Below, in pieces: positions 23,502-31,530 of a stretch of DNA of 64,000 nt (position 1 is the stretch's first letter; every line of letters begins with the position of its first letter). The stretch lies in NCBI GenBank assembly GCA_040766105.1, contig JAXGRD010000004.1:301147-365146 (forward strand). The letters run 5' to 3'. The DNA comes from JAXGRD01 sp040766105. GTDB lineage: Bacteria; Bacillota; Clostridia; Peptostreptococcales; Anaerovoracaceae. The position numbers were made by a program, and so were the translations under genes. The notes beneath the pieces are model-generated. The model did not search any database. It was not told where the DNA came from and worked only from the letters and a program-made list of their open reading frames with translations.

Positions 23502-23895
23502 GCTGCCGCCTCCTCTCTATCCACAGTATAAACCACCATCTTCTCTCATGGAAGAAGAAATGTGCCTCCATTTCAACAATGGGTAAATAACCACCCTTTT
23601 ATGGCTAGACAGAGCAATTGAGGTCCTATCTAATTCTCTTCAGAAGTGATTTCCTAATGATAATCTTCTAAGAGTCGTTTTTATGATAAGAAAAGAAGAA
23701 TTTAATAATAGGCAGATTTATAGGAACCCCCATTTTTAGCAGTTTCTAATTTGAGCCACTCATCTGGATTTCCACATACACCTACGATAATCTTCCAATA
23801 GGTATCATAGATGTAGGAAAAGAAGAAAAAATCTTCTTTTCCCTTCTAATAATTGCAACGCGGAAGATATTTGCTCCCTGTTTTAATGCATAGCG
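23502..23895. other. Gene-poor gap between the ankyrin-like gene and the tRNA operon
   Basis: No convincing gene is present. A 144-base open stretch on the minus strand (23702-23845) without a start codon reads as PDEWLKLETAKNGGSYKSAYY-like residues and may be a decayed remnant. GGAAAAGAAGA (23816-23826) and TCTTCTTTTCC (23832-23842) form a perfect 11-bp inverted repeat. The region looks like degenerate insertion debris next to the tRNA genes. Confidence 0.4.
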
Positions 23896-23924
23896 TAAAA
23901 AACTCGAAGCGATTTGCTTCGAGT
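23896..23924 (-). terminator. Rho-independent terminator of the tRNA operon
   Basis: ACTCGAAGC (23902-23910) and GCTTCGAGT (23916-23924) form a 9-bp stem with a 5-base loop, followed on the minus strand by a T run. It begins 10 bases after the 3' end of the initiator tRNA. Confidence 0.9.
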
Positions 23925-23933
23925 ATAATTTCG

Positions 23934-24009
<76 letters not shown>

Positions 24010-24044
24010 TCGATGACATCCTCTCAACGAGAGTATGTGTTTTT

Positions 24045-24133
24045 TGGTGCCGGAGACCGGGGTCGAACCGGTACGAGAATGAATTCTCACGGGATTTTAA
24101 GTCCCGGGCGTCTGCCTATTCCGCCACTCCGGC
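24045..24133 (-). tRNA. tRNA-Leu (TAA)
   Basis: An 89-base class II tRNA with a long variable arm and encoded CCA. The acceptor stem is GCCGGAG/CTCCGGC. The anticodon loop CTTAAAA gives anticodon TAA, reading UUA (and UUG by wobble). Confidence 0.95.
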
Positions 24134-24153
24134 TCACTGTACCAACAAATGAT

Positions 24154-24228
24154 TGGCTCCGAGGGTGGGGCTCGAACCCACAGCCTACCGGTTAACAGCC
24201 GGTTGCTCCACCATTGAGCTACCTCGGA
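24154..24228 (-). tRNA. tRNA-Asn (GTT)
   Basis: A 75-base cloverleaf with encoded CCA. The acceptor stem is TCCGAGG/CCTCGGA. The anticodon loop CTGTTAA gives anticodon GTT. It is the first tRNA of the three-gene operon. Confidence 0.95.
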
Positions 24229-24262
24229 ATGATTATCAACCTTTGATTTCGCGACAATGATT

Positions 24263-24292
24263 ATTATACAATAATCTTCAGGGTCGTGTCAA
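24263..24292 (-). promoter_or_regulatory. Strong promoter of the tRNA-Asn-Leu-fMet operon
   Basis: Minus strand: consensus TTGACA (24292-24287), 18-base spacer, TATAAT (24268-24263), 11 bases after the stop of the TPR gene. Transcription would begin about 28 bases before tRNA-Asn. Confidence 0.85.
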
Positions 24293-24302
24293 CAGCGAAA
24301 TC

Positions 24303-25493
24303 CTATTTCACCAATCTTTTCACTCCTGCTTTGGTCAGCGGAGCCTCCTCTTCTTCCGTCAATATTTTTATTTCCGGCTCAGCAAGTTTTTCCTGTTCTT
24401 GCTGCATCTTCAGTCGCTGCTCTTCGCTCTCCGCCGCAATATCAGCCCGAATCAACTGAATCTTTTTGCGGTACTTGGTCGCGTTTTCCTTATCCTTCTG
24501 TTCCTCATATATCTTGACCAGTTCTTCCATGGTCTCCAAATGGGAAGGATTGAGCCCTAGGACCGTCTTGAATCTCGCCATAGCCATGGGAACTCGGTCA
24601 GTATGGACGTAGCCAACACCTAAATAATAGTGAAGAGGCCACCAGTCCTTGAACTTAGTATCCAAGTAAGGCTCCAGGATTTCGATGCCCGTATCGAATC
24701 TCTGTGCCGAGATTTCGTTGCACCCTTCTTCGATGCGCATGGGGTCCTGAATCTGTTTTATACGCTGGTTAATTTCCCTTCTGTCCTTTCCGTTTCTGGT
24801 GAACTTGAGAAAGCCCCTCCAGGCGGCAAAGGTCTTGTTATATAGCCCCATGTTCAAATAGGCGTAGCCCAGATAATAGTAGCCTTGGGCAAAGCGAGGA
24901 TGGGTCTCTGTGAGAAGCTCGAAGTAATCCAGTGCTTCCGCCTTAAATCTTCCCACATATTCCGGGTCATCGGATTCCAGGTACATGGACCTGCAAACAC
25001 GAGCATAGGAATACATGCCGTGAAGATAATCCGGTTGCATACAAAGGCTGGCGCGGAAGTGGATGCATGCGTTGTCATAGTCTTCCTTTTCCGCCGCATC
25101 ACGACCCAGCTTCAGCATGCCTTCGTAAATCTTGTAGTTAAACAGGGTGGACAAGTAGGCCACATACTGCTTGGTATATTTGAACTTGGGATCGCTTCCC
25201 ATGACCCACGCCATGTTCTCGGCGATATGCGTTGCTTTCAATCCGGCGCCGCCGGCAAATTCCTTTACATCTTCCTTCCGAAGAGGCACGGGAACACCCT
25301 TCATAATGTCCTTGACCTTAGTTTTTGCAAGAAATTCATCGGCGAACTCCACAAAGACAAATCGCTTCAGATACTTCTGAAAATACCTGCCGATTCGGTC
25401 TTCCCGAATCTTGATATCCGATTCTTCGGGAGAACGGACCACGGTTCTGGTGATGCCCATTGACTGTGCAAGGGTCAGCTTCTTTTCTGCCAT
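24303..25493 (-). CDS. Tetratricopeptide-repeat protein, 396 residues
   Basis: The N-terminal 120 residues are unlike a TPR and include KVKDIMKGVPVPL. From about 120 to 350 there are TPR-type helix pairs, for example ACIHFRASLCMQPDYLHGMY, YYYLGYAYLNMGLYNKTFAAW, and HYYLGVGYVHTDRVPMAMARFKTVLGLNP. The C-terminus is a charged helical tail. Such proteins act as scaffolds; no partner is evident. It follows the radical SAM gene by 13 bases, with GAGGATAGT before the ATG, and ends the minus-strand operon that began with the division genes. The stop is TAG. Confidence 0.8.
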   Translation of the reverse strand: MAEKKLTLAQSMGITRTVVRSPEESDIKIREDRIGRYFQKYLKRFVFVEFADEFLAKTKVKDIMKGVPVPLRKEDVKEFAGGAGLKATHIAENMAWVMGSDPKFKYTKQYVAYLSTLFNYKIYEGMLKLGRDAAEKEDYDNACIHFRASLCMQPDYLHGMYSYARVCRSMYLESDDPEYVGRFKAEALDYFELLTETHPRFAQGYYYLGYAYLNMGLYNKTFAAWRGFLKFTRNGKDRREINQRIKQIQDPMRIEEGCNEISAQRFDTGIEILEPYLDTKFKDWWPLHYYLGVGYVHTDRVPMAMARFKTVLGLNPSHLETMEELVKIYEEQKDKENATKYRKKIQLIRADIAAESEEQRLKMQQEQEKLAEPEIKILTEEEEAPLTKAGVKRLVK

Positions 25494-25506
25494 ACTATCC
25501 TCTTTC

Positions 25507-26379
25507 CTATAATCTTCGGAATCTCTCGTCCTTCAACATGCCGGTGTTTTCCATGGCAGCGCGCAACTCTCCCATCATTCTTTCCTTGTCTGCGGGAAGA
25601 TCCCCTCTCAGGGAAACATAGTTGGACGCATGATTGCTTCGGAAGACGCAGGTCTTCTCCACATTGATGTTCTTGAGAAGAAGAAGAGTCTCTGCAACCA
25701 CTTCCTCCGGGCTGAGTGTCTGGAACTTTCCTTCCATCACGTCATCTCGCAGCTCCGCTCCCGGCTCCAACATCAGGGTCAAGAGTGCCGCATAGGTGGG
25801 CTCCATTTCGCTAATCATAGTTCCGGAATCAATGGCATGCTTTTCCCAATTGGGCTTGCCGCCCAATCCTGAAATGAAAGTAACCGACGCGGCAATTCCC
25901 GCATCCTCAATCTTTCGGACAGCTTCAATGATTTCTGCCCTGGTAGCGCCCTTGCATATTTCCTTCAGAATCTCGTCGTTGCCGCTTTCCGCACCGATGT
26001 AGATGATGTTCAGACCCGCATCTCGCAGTTCCTCCAGCTCCTCCGGCGTCTTTCGCAACACATCCAAAGGAGACCCATAGATGCCTACATGGCCGCACTC
26101 GGGAAAGTCCTTTTGAATCTTCTCCAAAATGGTCATCAATTTCTCATTGGTAAGGCAGAGTGCATCCCCGTCACAGAGGAACATCTTGCCGATATGTCGA
26201 TAGGTATTTCTGGCAGTATCTAAATCCTCCAGCACATCCTCCATCTTTCGCATGCGGAACTTCTTGTCCTTGAACATGCTGCAGAAGGTGCACTTGTTGT
26301 GGGCACAGCCGATGGTTACCTGCAACAGATAGCTCCGTGCCTCACTGGGGGGGCGATATATATTTCCTTCGTATCTCAT
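25507..26379 (-). CDS. Radical SAM protein, 290 residues
   Basis: The iron-sulfur cluster motif near residue 29 reads GCAHNKCTFC, i.e. C-x4-C-x2-C, one residue wider than the classical Cx3Cx2C. It is followed by FRMRKMEDVLEDL and by GDALCLTNEKL, GIYGSPLDVL and IYIGAESGNDEIL, which fit the SAM-binding barrel of the Elp3/MiaB/HemN-like class often labelled Fe-S oxidoreductase. There is no TRAM domain, so it is not a MiaB methylthiotransferase. The reaction is unknown. It lies between argS and the TPR gene, with 25 bases after argS. The stop is TAG, with a second in-frame TAG three codons on. Confidence 0.85.
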   Translation of the reverse strand: MRYEGNIYRPPSEARSYLLQVTIGCAHNKCTFCSMFKDKKFRMRKMEDVLEDLDTARNTYRHIGKMFLCDGDALCLTNEKLMTILEKIQKDFPECGHVGIYGSPLDVLRKTPEELEELRDAGLNIIYIGAESGNDEILKEICKGATRAEIIEAVRKIEDAGIAASVTFISGLGGKPNWEKHAIDSGTMISEMEPTYAALLTLMLEPGAELRDDVMEGKFQTLSPEEVVAETLLLLKNINVEKTCVFRSNHASNYVSLRGDLPADKERMMGELRAAMENTGMLKDERFRRL

Positions 26380-26404
26380 AGATTCCTGCCTTTCTCAAAA
26401 CCCT

Positions 26405-28138
26405 TTACATTTTTTCCGGTGCTTCCATTCCCAGAAGCGCCAGACCATTTTTGATTGCCGTCTTAGCGGCAATGACCACCGCCAACTTGGCGGTTTTTTC
26501 ATCTTCGTCCTTCACCAAAACATGTTCGTTATGGTAGAAGCGGTTAAATGCCTGTGCAATGTTGATGATGTGTCTTGTAAGAATTGAGGGCTCGTACCTT
26601 TCCCCCGCTTCCTCTATCACCGCCGGCATGGCATAAATCAACTTCAAAAGCTCGTAGGCGCTGTCGCTTACAATGTATGTACCATCCAGCCCGTCTTCCA
26701 AACATTTTCCTTCCGCGGCCGCCACAGCTTCCGCGCCCGCTTTGCGCAACACGCTTGCCGCTCTGGCGTGGGTGTACTGGACATAGGGGCCAGTCTCTCC
26801 TTCGAAGTTGAGAACACGGTCCCAACTGAAGACATAGTCCTTGATGCGGTTGTTGGACAGCTCTTGGAATACCACGGCACCGATTCCCACCTGGCGGGCC
26901 GTCTCCTCCACGTTGTCCGTGTTAACGCCCTTTTCCACAATGATTTCCTTGGTCTTCTCCACCGCCTTGTTTAGGACGTCTTCCAAGAAGATGACTCTTC
27001 CCTCTCGGGTGGACATGGTTCCCTCTTCCATGCTGATTAAGCCGAAGGGAACGTGAACGCAGTCCCTTGCCCACTCATAGCCCAGCAGTTCCACGATTTC
27101 AATCCACTGCTGGAAATGAAGGTTCTGCTGGCTGGCAACGACGTATATATTCTTGTAAAAGTCGTAGTGTTCCTTTCGGTAAACTGCGGCTGCAATATCT
27201 CTGGTGATGTACAGTGTGGATCCGTCCGATTTGGTAATCAATGCCGGGGGCAAGCCAGCTTCTTCCAGCTCCACAATCTGCGCACCTTCCGATTCCTTAA
27301 GAAGACCTTTCGCCTTCAGTTCATCCAAAAACCTTGGCATCTTATCGGAGTAGAAGCTCTCTCCGTTGTAGGAATCAAAGGTGATGCCGAACATGTCATA
27401 GACCCGGTTGAACTCCTTGAGGGATTCTTCCCGGAACCACTGCCAAAGCTCCATTTCTTCCGGCTCTCCCTGCTCCAATCTGGTGAAGATGTCCCTTGCT
27501 TCCTGATCAAGCGTGGGATCTTTCTCCGCTTCCACATGGAACTTGGTGTAGTATGTGAGAAGCGTCTTTATGGGGCTGGCGATGACATCTTCCTTGTTCC
27601 CCCACCTGCGGTAGGCGCAAATCATCTTGCCGAACTGGGTGCCGTAATCTCCCAAATGGTTGAGTTTCTCCACATCAAATCCCAAAGCCTGATAGATTAG
27701 GGCGATAGAGTTTCCGATGACGGTGCTGCGTATGTGGCCGATGTGAAAGGGCTTCGCAATGTTGGGGGAAGAGTATTCCACCAAGACTTTTTTTCCGCCG
27801 CCTACGTCCGACTTTCCGAAGTCTTCCTTTTGCGCAACCACATCTTTGAGAAGATCCGCCACATAGCCTTCCCTGCTGATGAACATGTTTACATAGGCAT
27901 TGACGCTTTCTACCTTCTCAAAGAGGTCGAACCCTTGTATGCTTTCTGCAATATCCGCCGCGATGAGGGGCGGTGCCTTTCGGAGGACCTTCGCCAGTTT
28001 GAAACAGGGAAATGCATAGTCTCCCATCTTTTCGTCCTGGGGAATCTCAATCATGGATACCACTTCCTCTCGGGAAAGACTATCTCCCCCCATGGCCTCC
28101 AGTAGGATGTCCGCAATTTCTTCTATATAATTGATCAT
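26405..28138 (-). CDS. argS: Arginyl-tRNA synthetase
   Basis: This 577-residue class I synthetase has the ArgS N-terminal additional domain (about 1-110) and SSPNIAKPFHIGHIRST carrying the HIGH signature. KMSKS is replaced by MSTREG, as usual for ArgS. A DALR anticodon-binding domain (about 460-577) contains YVQYTHARAASVLRKAG. It charges tRNA-Arg. GGAGG lies 9 bases before the ATG. The start lies inside the end of the DUF523 gene (59-base overlap), so the two are translationally coupled. The stop is TAA. Confidence 0.97.
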   Translation of the reverse strand: MINYIEEIADILLEAMGGDSLSREEVVSMIEIPQDEKMGDYAFPCFKLAKVLRKAPPLIAADIAESIQGFDLFEKVESVNAYVNMFISREGYVADLLKDVVAQKEDFGKSDVGGGKKVLVEYSSPNIAKPFHIGHIRSTVIGNSIALIYQALGFDVEKLNHLGDYGTQFGKMICAYRRWGNKEDVIASPIKTLLTYYTKFHVEAEKDPTLDQEARDIFTRLEQGEPEEMELWQWFREESLKEFNRVYDMFGITFDSYNGESFYSDKMPRFLDELKAKGLLKESEGAQIVELEEAGLPPALITKSDGSTLYITRDIAAAVYRKEHYDFYKNIYVVASQQNLHFQQWIEIVELLGYEWARDCVHVPFGLISMEEGTMSTREGRVIFLEDVLNKAVEKTKEIIVEKGVNTDNVEETARQVGIGAVVFQELSNNRIKDYVFSWDRVLNFEGETGPYVQYTHARAASVLRKAGAEAVAAAEGKCLEDGLDGTYIVSDSAYELLKLIYAMPAVIEEAGERYEPSILTRHIINIAQAFNRFYHNEHVLVKDEDEKTAKLAVVIAAKTAIKNGLALLGMEAPEKM

Positions 28139-28568
28139 CTGTTTCTTCCTCCGTGATTATCTTGATGTTTTTCTCCTTCAACAGGGCTGCAAATACGCCG
28201 TCACCCGAACGAAGAGTATGGGTAAATGACCCGTCGTATATTTCATCCCTTCCACAGGAAGGGCTTCTCGCTTTCAGTATGGCACCTTCAATGGGCTCAT
28301 CTCTTTCTTCCGCCAACCGAAGGACCTCTTCCAGAGCGACATGAGCACCGCATTCAAATTCTACGGTTACATCCTTACCCTCGTTGTCCACGACCCTCCC
28401 CTTTAAGATTTCCGATGGCTTTCTGGGGCAGGGCAGTCCTCCCAACATTTCCGGACAACAGGAGAAGTGGCTGTGGTTTTTTGCAAACTCCACCACCCAG
28501 GGAATCAGATTGTCTCCCCCGTCGTAGCGAACTTTTTCTCCCAGTAGGCATGCGCTGATTATATACAT
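28080..28568 (-). CDS. DUF523 family protein
   Basis: The 162-residue protein opens with the family pattern SACLLGEKVRYDGGDN, with CPEMLGGLPCPRKPSEI near 35 and LKARSPSCG near 93, all conserved cysteine-containing segments. The function of DUF523 is unknown. About 20 extra residues at the C-terminus (DQLYRRNCGHPTGGHGG) overlap the argS reading frame. AGGAG precedes the start and overlaps the TAG stop of mutS2. Its own stop is TAG. Confidence 0.88.
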   Translation of the reverse strand: MYIISACLLGEKVRYDGGDNLIPWVVEFAKNHSHFSCCPEMLGGLPCPRKPSEILKGRVVDNEGKDVTVEFECGAHVALEEVLRLAEERDEPIEGAILKARSPSCGRDEIYDGSFTHTLRSGDGVFAALLKEKNIKIITEEETDDQLYRRNCGHPTGGHGGR

Positions 28569-28578
28569 CTCATGTCTC

Positions 28579-30948
28579 CTATTTCTTCAATTCCACAACG
28601 GTGACCCCGTCGCCGCCTTCATTATAGTTTCCTTTGCGGTACTTGTCTACATGTTTGTTGTGACGCAGTTCCTCGCGAATTCCCTTCATGAGAACACCTT
28701 CACCCCTTCCGTGAATAATGGTCACAGCGGGCAAACCTGCCATAAAAGCATCGTCAATATATTTAGCAACATTGTCCACCGCTTCGTCCAAGTTCTGTCC
28801 GCGAACCTGCAAGGTTGGGGAAACGGTTTGGGCCTTCGTCTTGTACATGGAGCCGTATCCCGCCTTGGCTTTCTTCGGTCGTTTCCCTTCCACAATCAGC
28901 TTCAAATCATCTACATTGACCCGAACCTTCATCATTCCCACTTGCACCGTCAGTTCACCTCGGTCATCGGGGAGGGTGAGAATCTCGCCGTTCTGTCCCA
29001 GGGAAAGGACCTTGACTCGATCGCCTTGCTTTATATCCTTTACGTTAACAGGATTATCGTTAACCTCCTTGATGAAGGTTTCCTTGTATCTTCCTGCCGC
29101 ATCCTTGATGCGCTTTCGGCTTTCGTCAAACTTCTTGTTTCGTTCGCCCAAGGATTCCAGCTTAGCCAGCTCCTTCAACTCCTCCTGTACATCCAAGGAA
29201 AGAGCCTTTGCATCAGCAATGATATTTCTTGCTTCCTCTTTGGCATCATTGAGCATCTTGGTCTGCTGCTTCTCAAGGGACGCAGCCTTCTTTTCCAGTT
29301 CTTCCTTCTGGCGTTTCATCTCTGCGTGAAGCATCATGGCTTCATCTCGCTCAGCCTCTGCAGCCTTCTTATCCGCTTCGATGGCAGAGAGGACCTGCTC
29401 GAATTCCAGGTCGCCGCCCTCCAAGAGGTTCTTGGCCTTGTGGATGATTTCATCGGACAGACCCAGCTTCTTGGAGATTTCAAAGGCATTGGACTTGCCG
29501 GGAATACCGATGGTCAATCGATAGGTGGGACTGAGGGTCTCCACGTCAAACTCCATGGATGCATTCTCCACGCCCGACTTTTCCAAGGCATATTTTTTCA
29601 ATTCCGTGTAGTGGGTGGTAGCCAAAACCGTCCCGCCGCTTTCCAAGAGCTTTTCCAAAATAGAAATGGCCAGGGCTGCACCTTCCGTAGGATCCGTTCC
29701 CGCACCCAGCTCATCCAGCAAAATCAAACTGTCCTTTCCCGTGTCTCCCACGATGCCCACGATGTTGCTCATGTGAGAAGAGAAGGTGGACAGGCTCTGC
29801 TCGATGCTCTGTTCATCTCCGATGTCCGCAAATATCTCCTTATATATGGGAAGAGTACTTCCCGATGTGGCAGGTATGTGAAGTCCCGTCTGTGCCATCA
29901 TGGCAAGGAGACCACAAGTCTTTAAGGTGACCGTCTTCCCTCCCGTATTGGGACCGGTGATAATCAAACCCCGGTAGGAACCTCCCACCGCTACGTTGAT
30001 AGGGACTACTGCTTTATTATCGATGAGAGGATGGCGCGCTTCCTTTAAGGACAGCAACTGCTCCTCATTCATCCGGGGACATTCCGCTTTTTGCAGGGAG
30101 GAAAGCTTTCCCTTTGCCATCATCAGGTCCATCTTTACCAATAGCTCCTGATTGTTGGAAAGGCCGGCATGGTGTTCTCCCACCCGCTCTGACAGTTCCT
30201 TTAGGATGCGGGCAACTTCCGCCCTTTCTTCGATTTCCAACTGTCGCAACTCATTGTTCAAATATACGATTGCCTGAGGTTCAATAAAGAGGGTTGCCCC
30301 ACTTGCCGACTGGTCGTGAATAATCCCCGGCACTCTGCCGCGGTGTTCTGCCTTCACCGGCACTACGTATCTTCCCTCTCGTATGGTAATAATGGCATCC
30401 TGTAGGATTGCCTTGTTCTGAGAAGAGTTTACAATCTGATTCATCTTGGAGCGGAGGGCTTCGTTTTGCCGCACGATGGACCTTCTGATAGTGCGCAACT
30501 CGCTGCTGGCGTTATCCGACATTTCGTCCTCGCTGAGGATGCACCTATCCAGGTCTTCCTCTAAGGTGGGATAGACTTCCAAGACTTCTCCCATACTGTT
30601 TAGTATGGGAAGAGGCGGCAAATCCCCTTTCAGAAATGCGACAACCTTACGAGCTACGGAGAGATTATAGAGCACGCGAAGGAGTTCCGACATCCCCAAG
30701 GTTCCCCCCTTGGATGCCAAACTCAAATATCCTTGAATATCATAAAAGTTCCCCAAGGGCAGAGGGCCCTTGTGGGTAATGAGGGTGACGGCTTCCGTGG
30801 TCTCCTCCAAGCCGTCTCTCACCTCATGGATTTCCGTCAAAGGCTTCAGATTCGCAATGACCCCTCGAGTCAACTGTGAACCTGCTTGCTCCTGCAACGC
30901 CTCTATGATTTTATCATATTCTAAAACTCTAAAGGTTTTCTCGTTCAT
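28579..30948 (-). CDS. mutS2: MutS2 (Smr-domain MutS homologue)
   Basis: This 789-residue protein has the MutS core ATPase (Walker A GPNTGGKTVTLKT near 335, GDEQSIEQSLSTFSSHM, DELGAGTDPTEGAAL), a long coiled coil (about 510-640) and a C-terminal Smr domain (LQVRGQNLDEAVDNV to KGNYNEGGDGVTVVELK). It lacks the mismatch-recognition domain of MutS1. MutS2 acts on branched DNA and, in Bacillus, on collided ribosomes. It overlaps the zapA-like gene by 20 bases, a common pairing in Firmicutes. The stop is TAG. Confidence 0.96.
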   Translation of the reverse strand: MNEKTFRVLEYDKIIEALQEQAGSQLTRGVIANLKPLTEIHEVRDGLEETTEAVTLITHKGPLPLGNFYDIQGYLSLASKGGTLGMSELLRVLYNLSVARKVVAFLKGDLPPLPILNSMGEVLEVYPTLEEDLDRCILSEDEMSDNASSELRTIRRSIVRQNEALRSKMNQIVNSSQNKAILQDAIITIREGRYVVPVKAEHRGRVPGIIHDQSASGATLFIEPQAIVYLNNELRQLEIEERAEVARILKELSERVGEHHAGLSNNQELLVKMDLMMAKGKLSSLQKAECPRMNEEQLLSLKEARHPLIDNKAVVPINVAVGGSYRGLIITGPNTGGKTVTLKTCGLLAMMAQTGLHIPATSGSTLPIYKEIFADIGDEQSIEQSLSTFSSHMSNIVGIVGDTGKDSLILLDELGAGTDPTEGAALAISILEKLLESGGTVLATTHYTELKKYALEKSGVENASMEFDVETLSPTYRLTIGIPGKSNAFEISKKLGLSDEIIHKAKNLLEGGDLEFEQVLSAIEADKKAAEAERDEAMMLHAEMKRQKEELEKKAASLEKQQTKMLNDAKEEARNIIADAKALSLDVQEELKELAKLESLGERNKKFDESRKRIKDAAGRYKETFIKEVNDNPVNVKDIKQGDRVKVLSLGQNGEILTLPDDRGELTVQVGMMKVRVNVDDLKLIVEGKRPKKAKAGYGSMYKTKAQTVSPTLQVRGQNLDEAVDNVAKYIDDAFMAGLPAVTIIHGRGEGVLMKGIREELRHNKHVDKYRKGNYNEGGDGVTVVELKK

Positions 30949-31519
30949 TTCTTTCCCATTCCAGCTTGCTCTTTAGCTTTTCCAGCTCGCTTTTCAGCTG
31001 AATGTTTTCCATCTGCAGGTCAAAGAAATTATTTTCCAGATCCTTGTACTTTTCTTCTATTTCCGAAACCGCCTTGTCGGAGAGGTTCTGCACATCTTTC
31101 TCAATGCTTCTCTGGTTGCGCAGCATCTCCTCCAGCTCCCTGTCTTTTTCGTTTAACTGTGCCGTCAGCTGGTCCTTCTGCTGAGTCAAAGCGTTGATTT
31201 CGTTCTGACTGTCCTCCTTGTGAGTGATGAAGTTCTTCTTCGCCTCATCCCAAAGTTGAACATAGTGCTGGCTGTCGCTCTCCAACTGTTCATTGATTCG
31301 CTTCAGATCCTCCATGGATTCACATAGGTCGAAGTACTCGTCGGAAATGTTCACTGCGGCAAGGATGGCCAAGGACGATACGGGACCGCTCTTCACATGC
31401 TCCTCAATTTCCTTCATCTTGCTGTCCACGTGGACTGCAACCTTGATGATCTGCTCCGGGTTTTTCTCTCCGGTAATGGTATATTCCCGGTCAAAGATGT
31501 TTACATTTACCTTGTTCAT
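30929..31519 (-). CDS. zapA: ZapA-like cell division protein with long coiled coil
   Basis: Residues 1-90 match ZapA: VNIFDREYTITGEKNPEQIIKVA, then VSSLAILAAVNISDEYFDL. A coiled coil rich in Glu, Gln and Lys follows to the C-terminus at residue 196. This is longer than the roughly 85-110 residues of Bacillus ZapA. ZapA bundles FtsZ filaments at midcell. GAGGTG precedes the ATG, 11 bases after the pheT stop. It sits in one operon with pheST and mutS2. The stop is TAG. Confidence 0.88.
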   Translation of the reverse strand: MNKVNVNIFDREYTITGEKNPEQIIKVAVHVDSKMKEIEEHVKSGPVSSLAILAAVNISDEYFDLCESMEDLKRINEQLESDSQHYVQLWDEAKKNFITHKEDSQNEINALTQQKDQLTAQLNEKDRELEEMLRNQRSIEKDVQNLSDKAVSEIEEKYKDLENNFFDLQMENIQLKSELEKLKSKLEWERNERENL

Positions 31520-31530
31520 TTGTTCACCTC

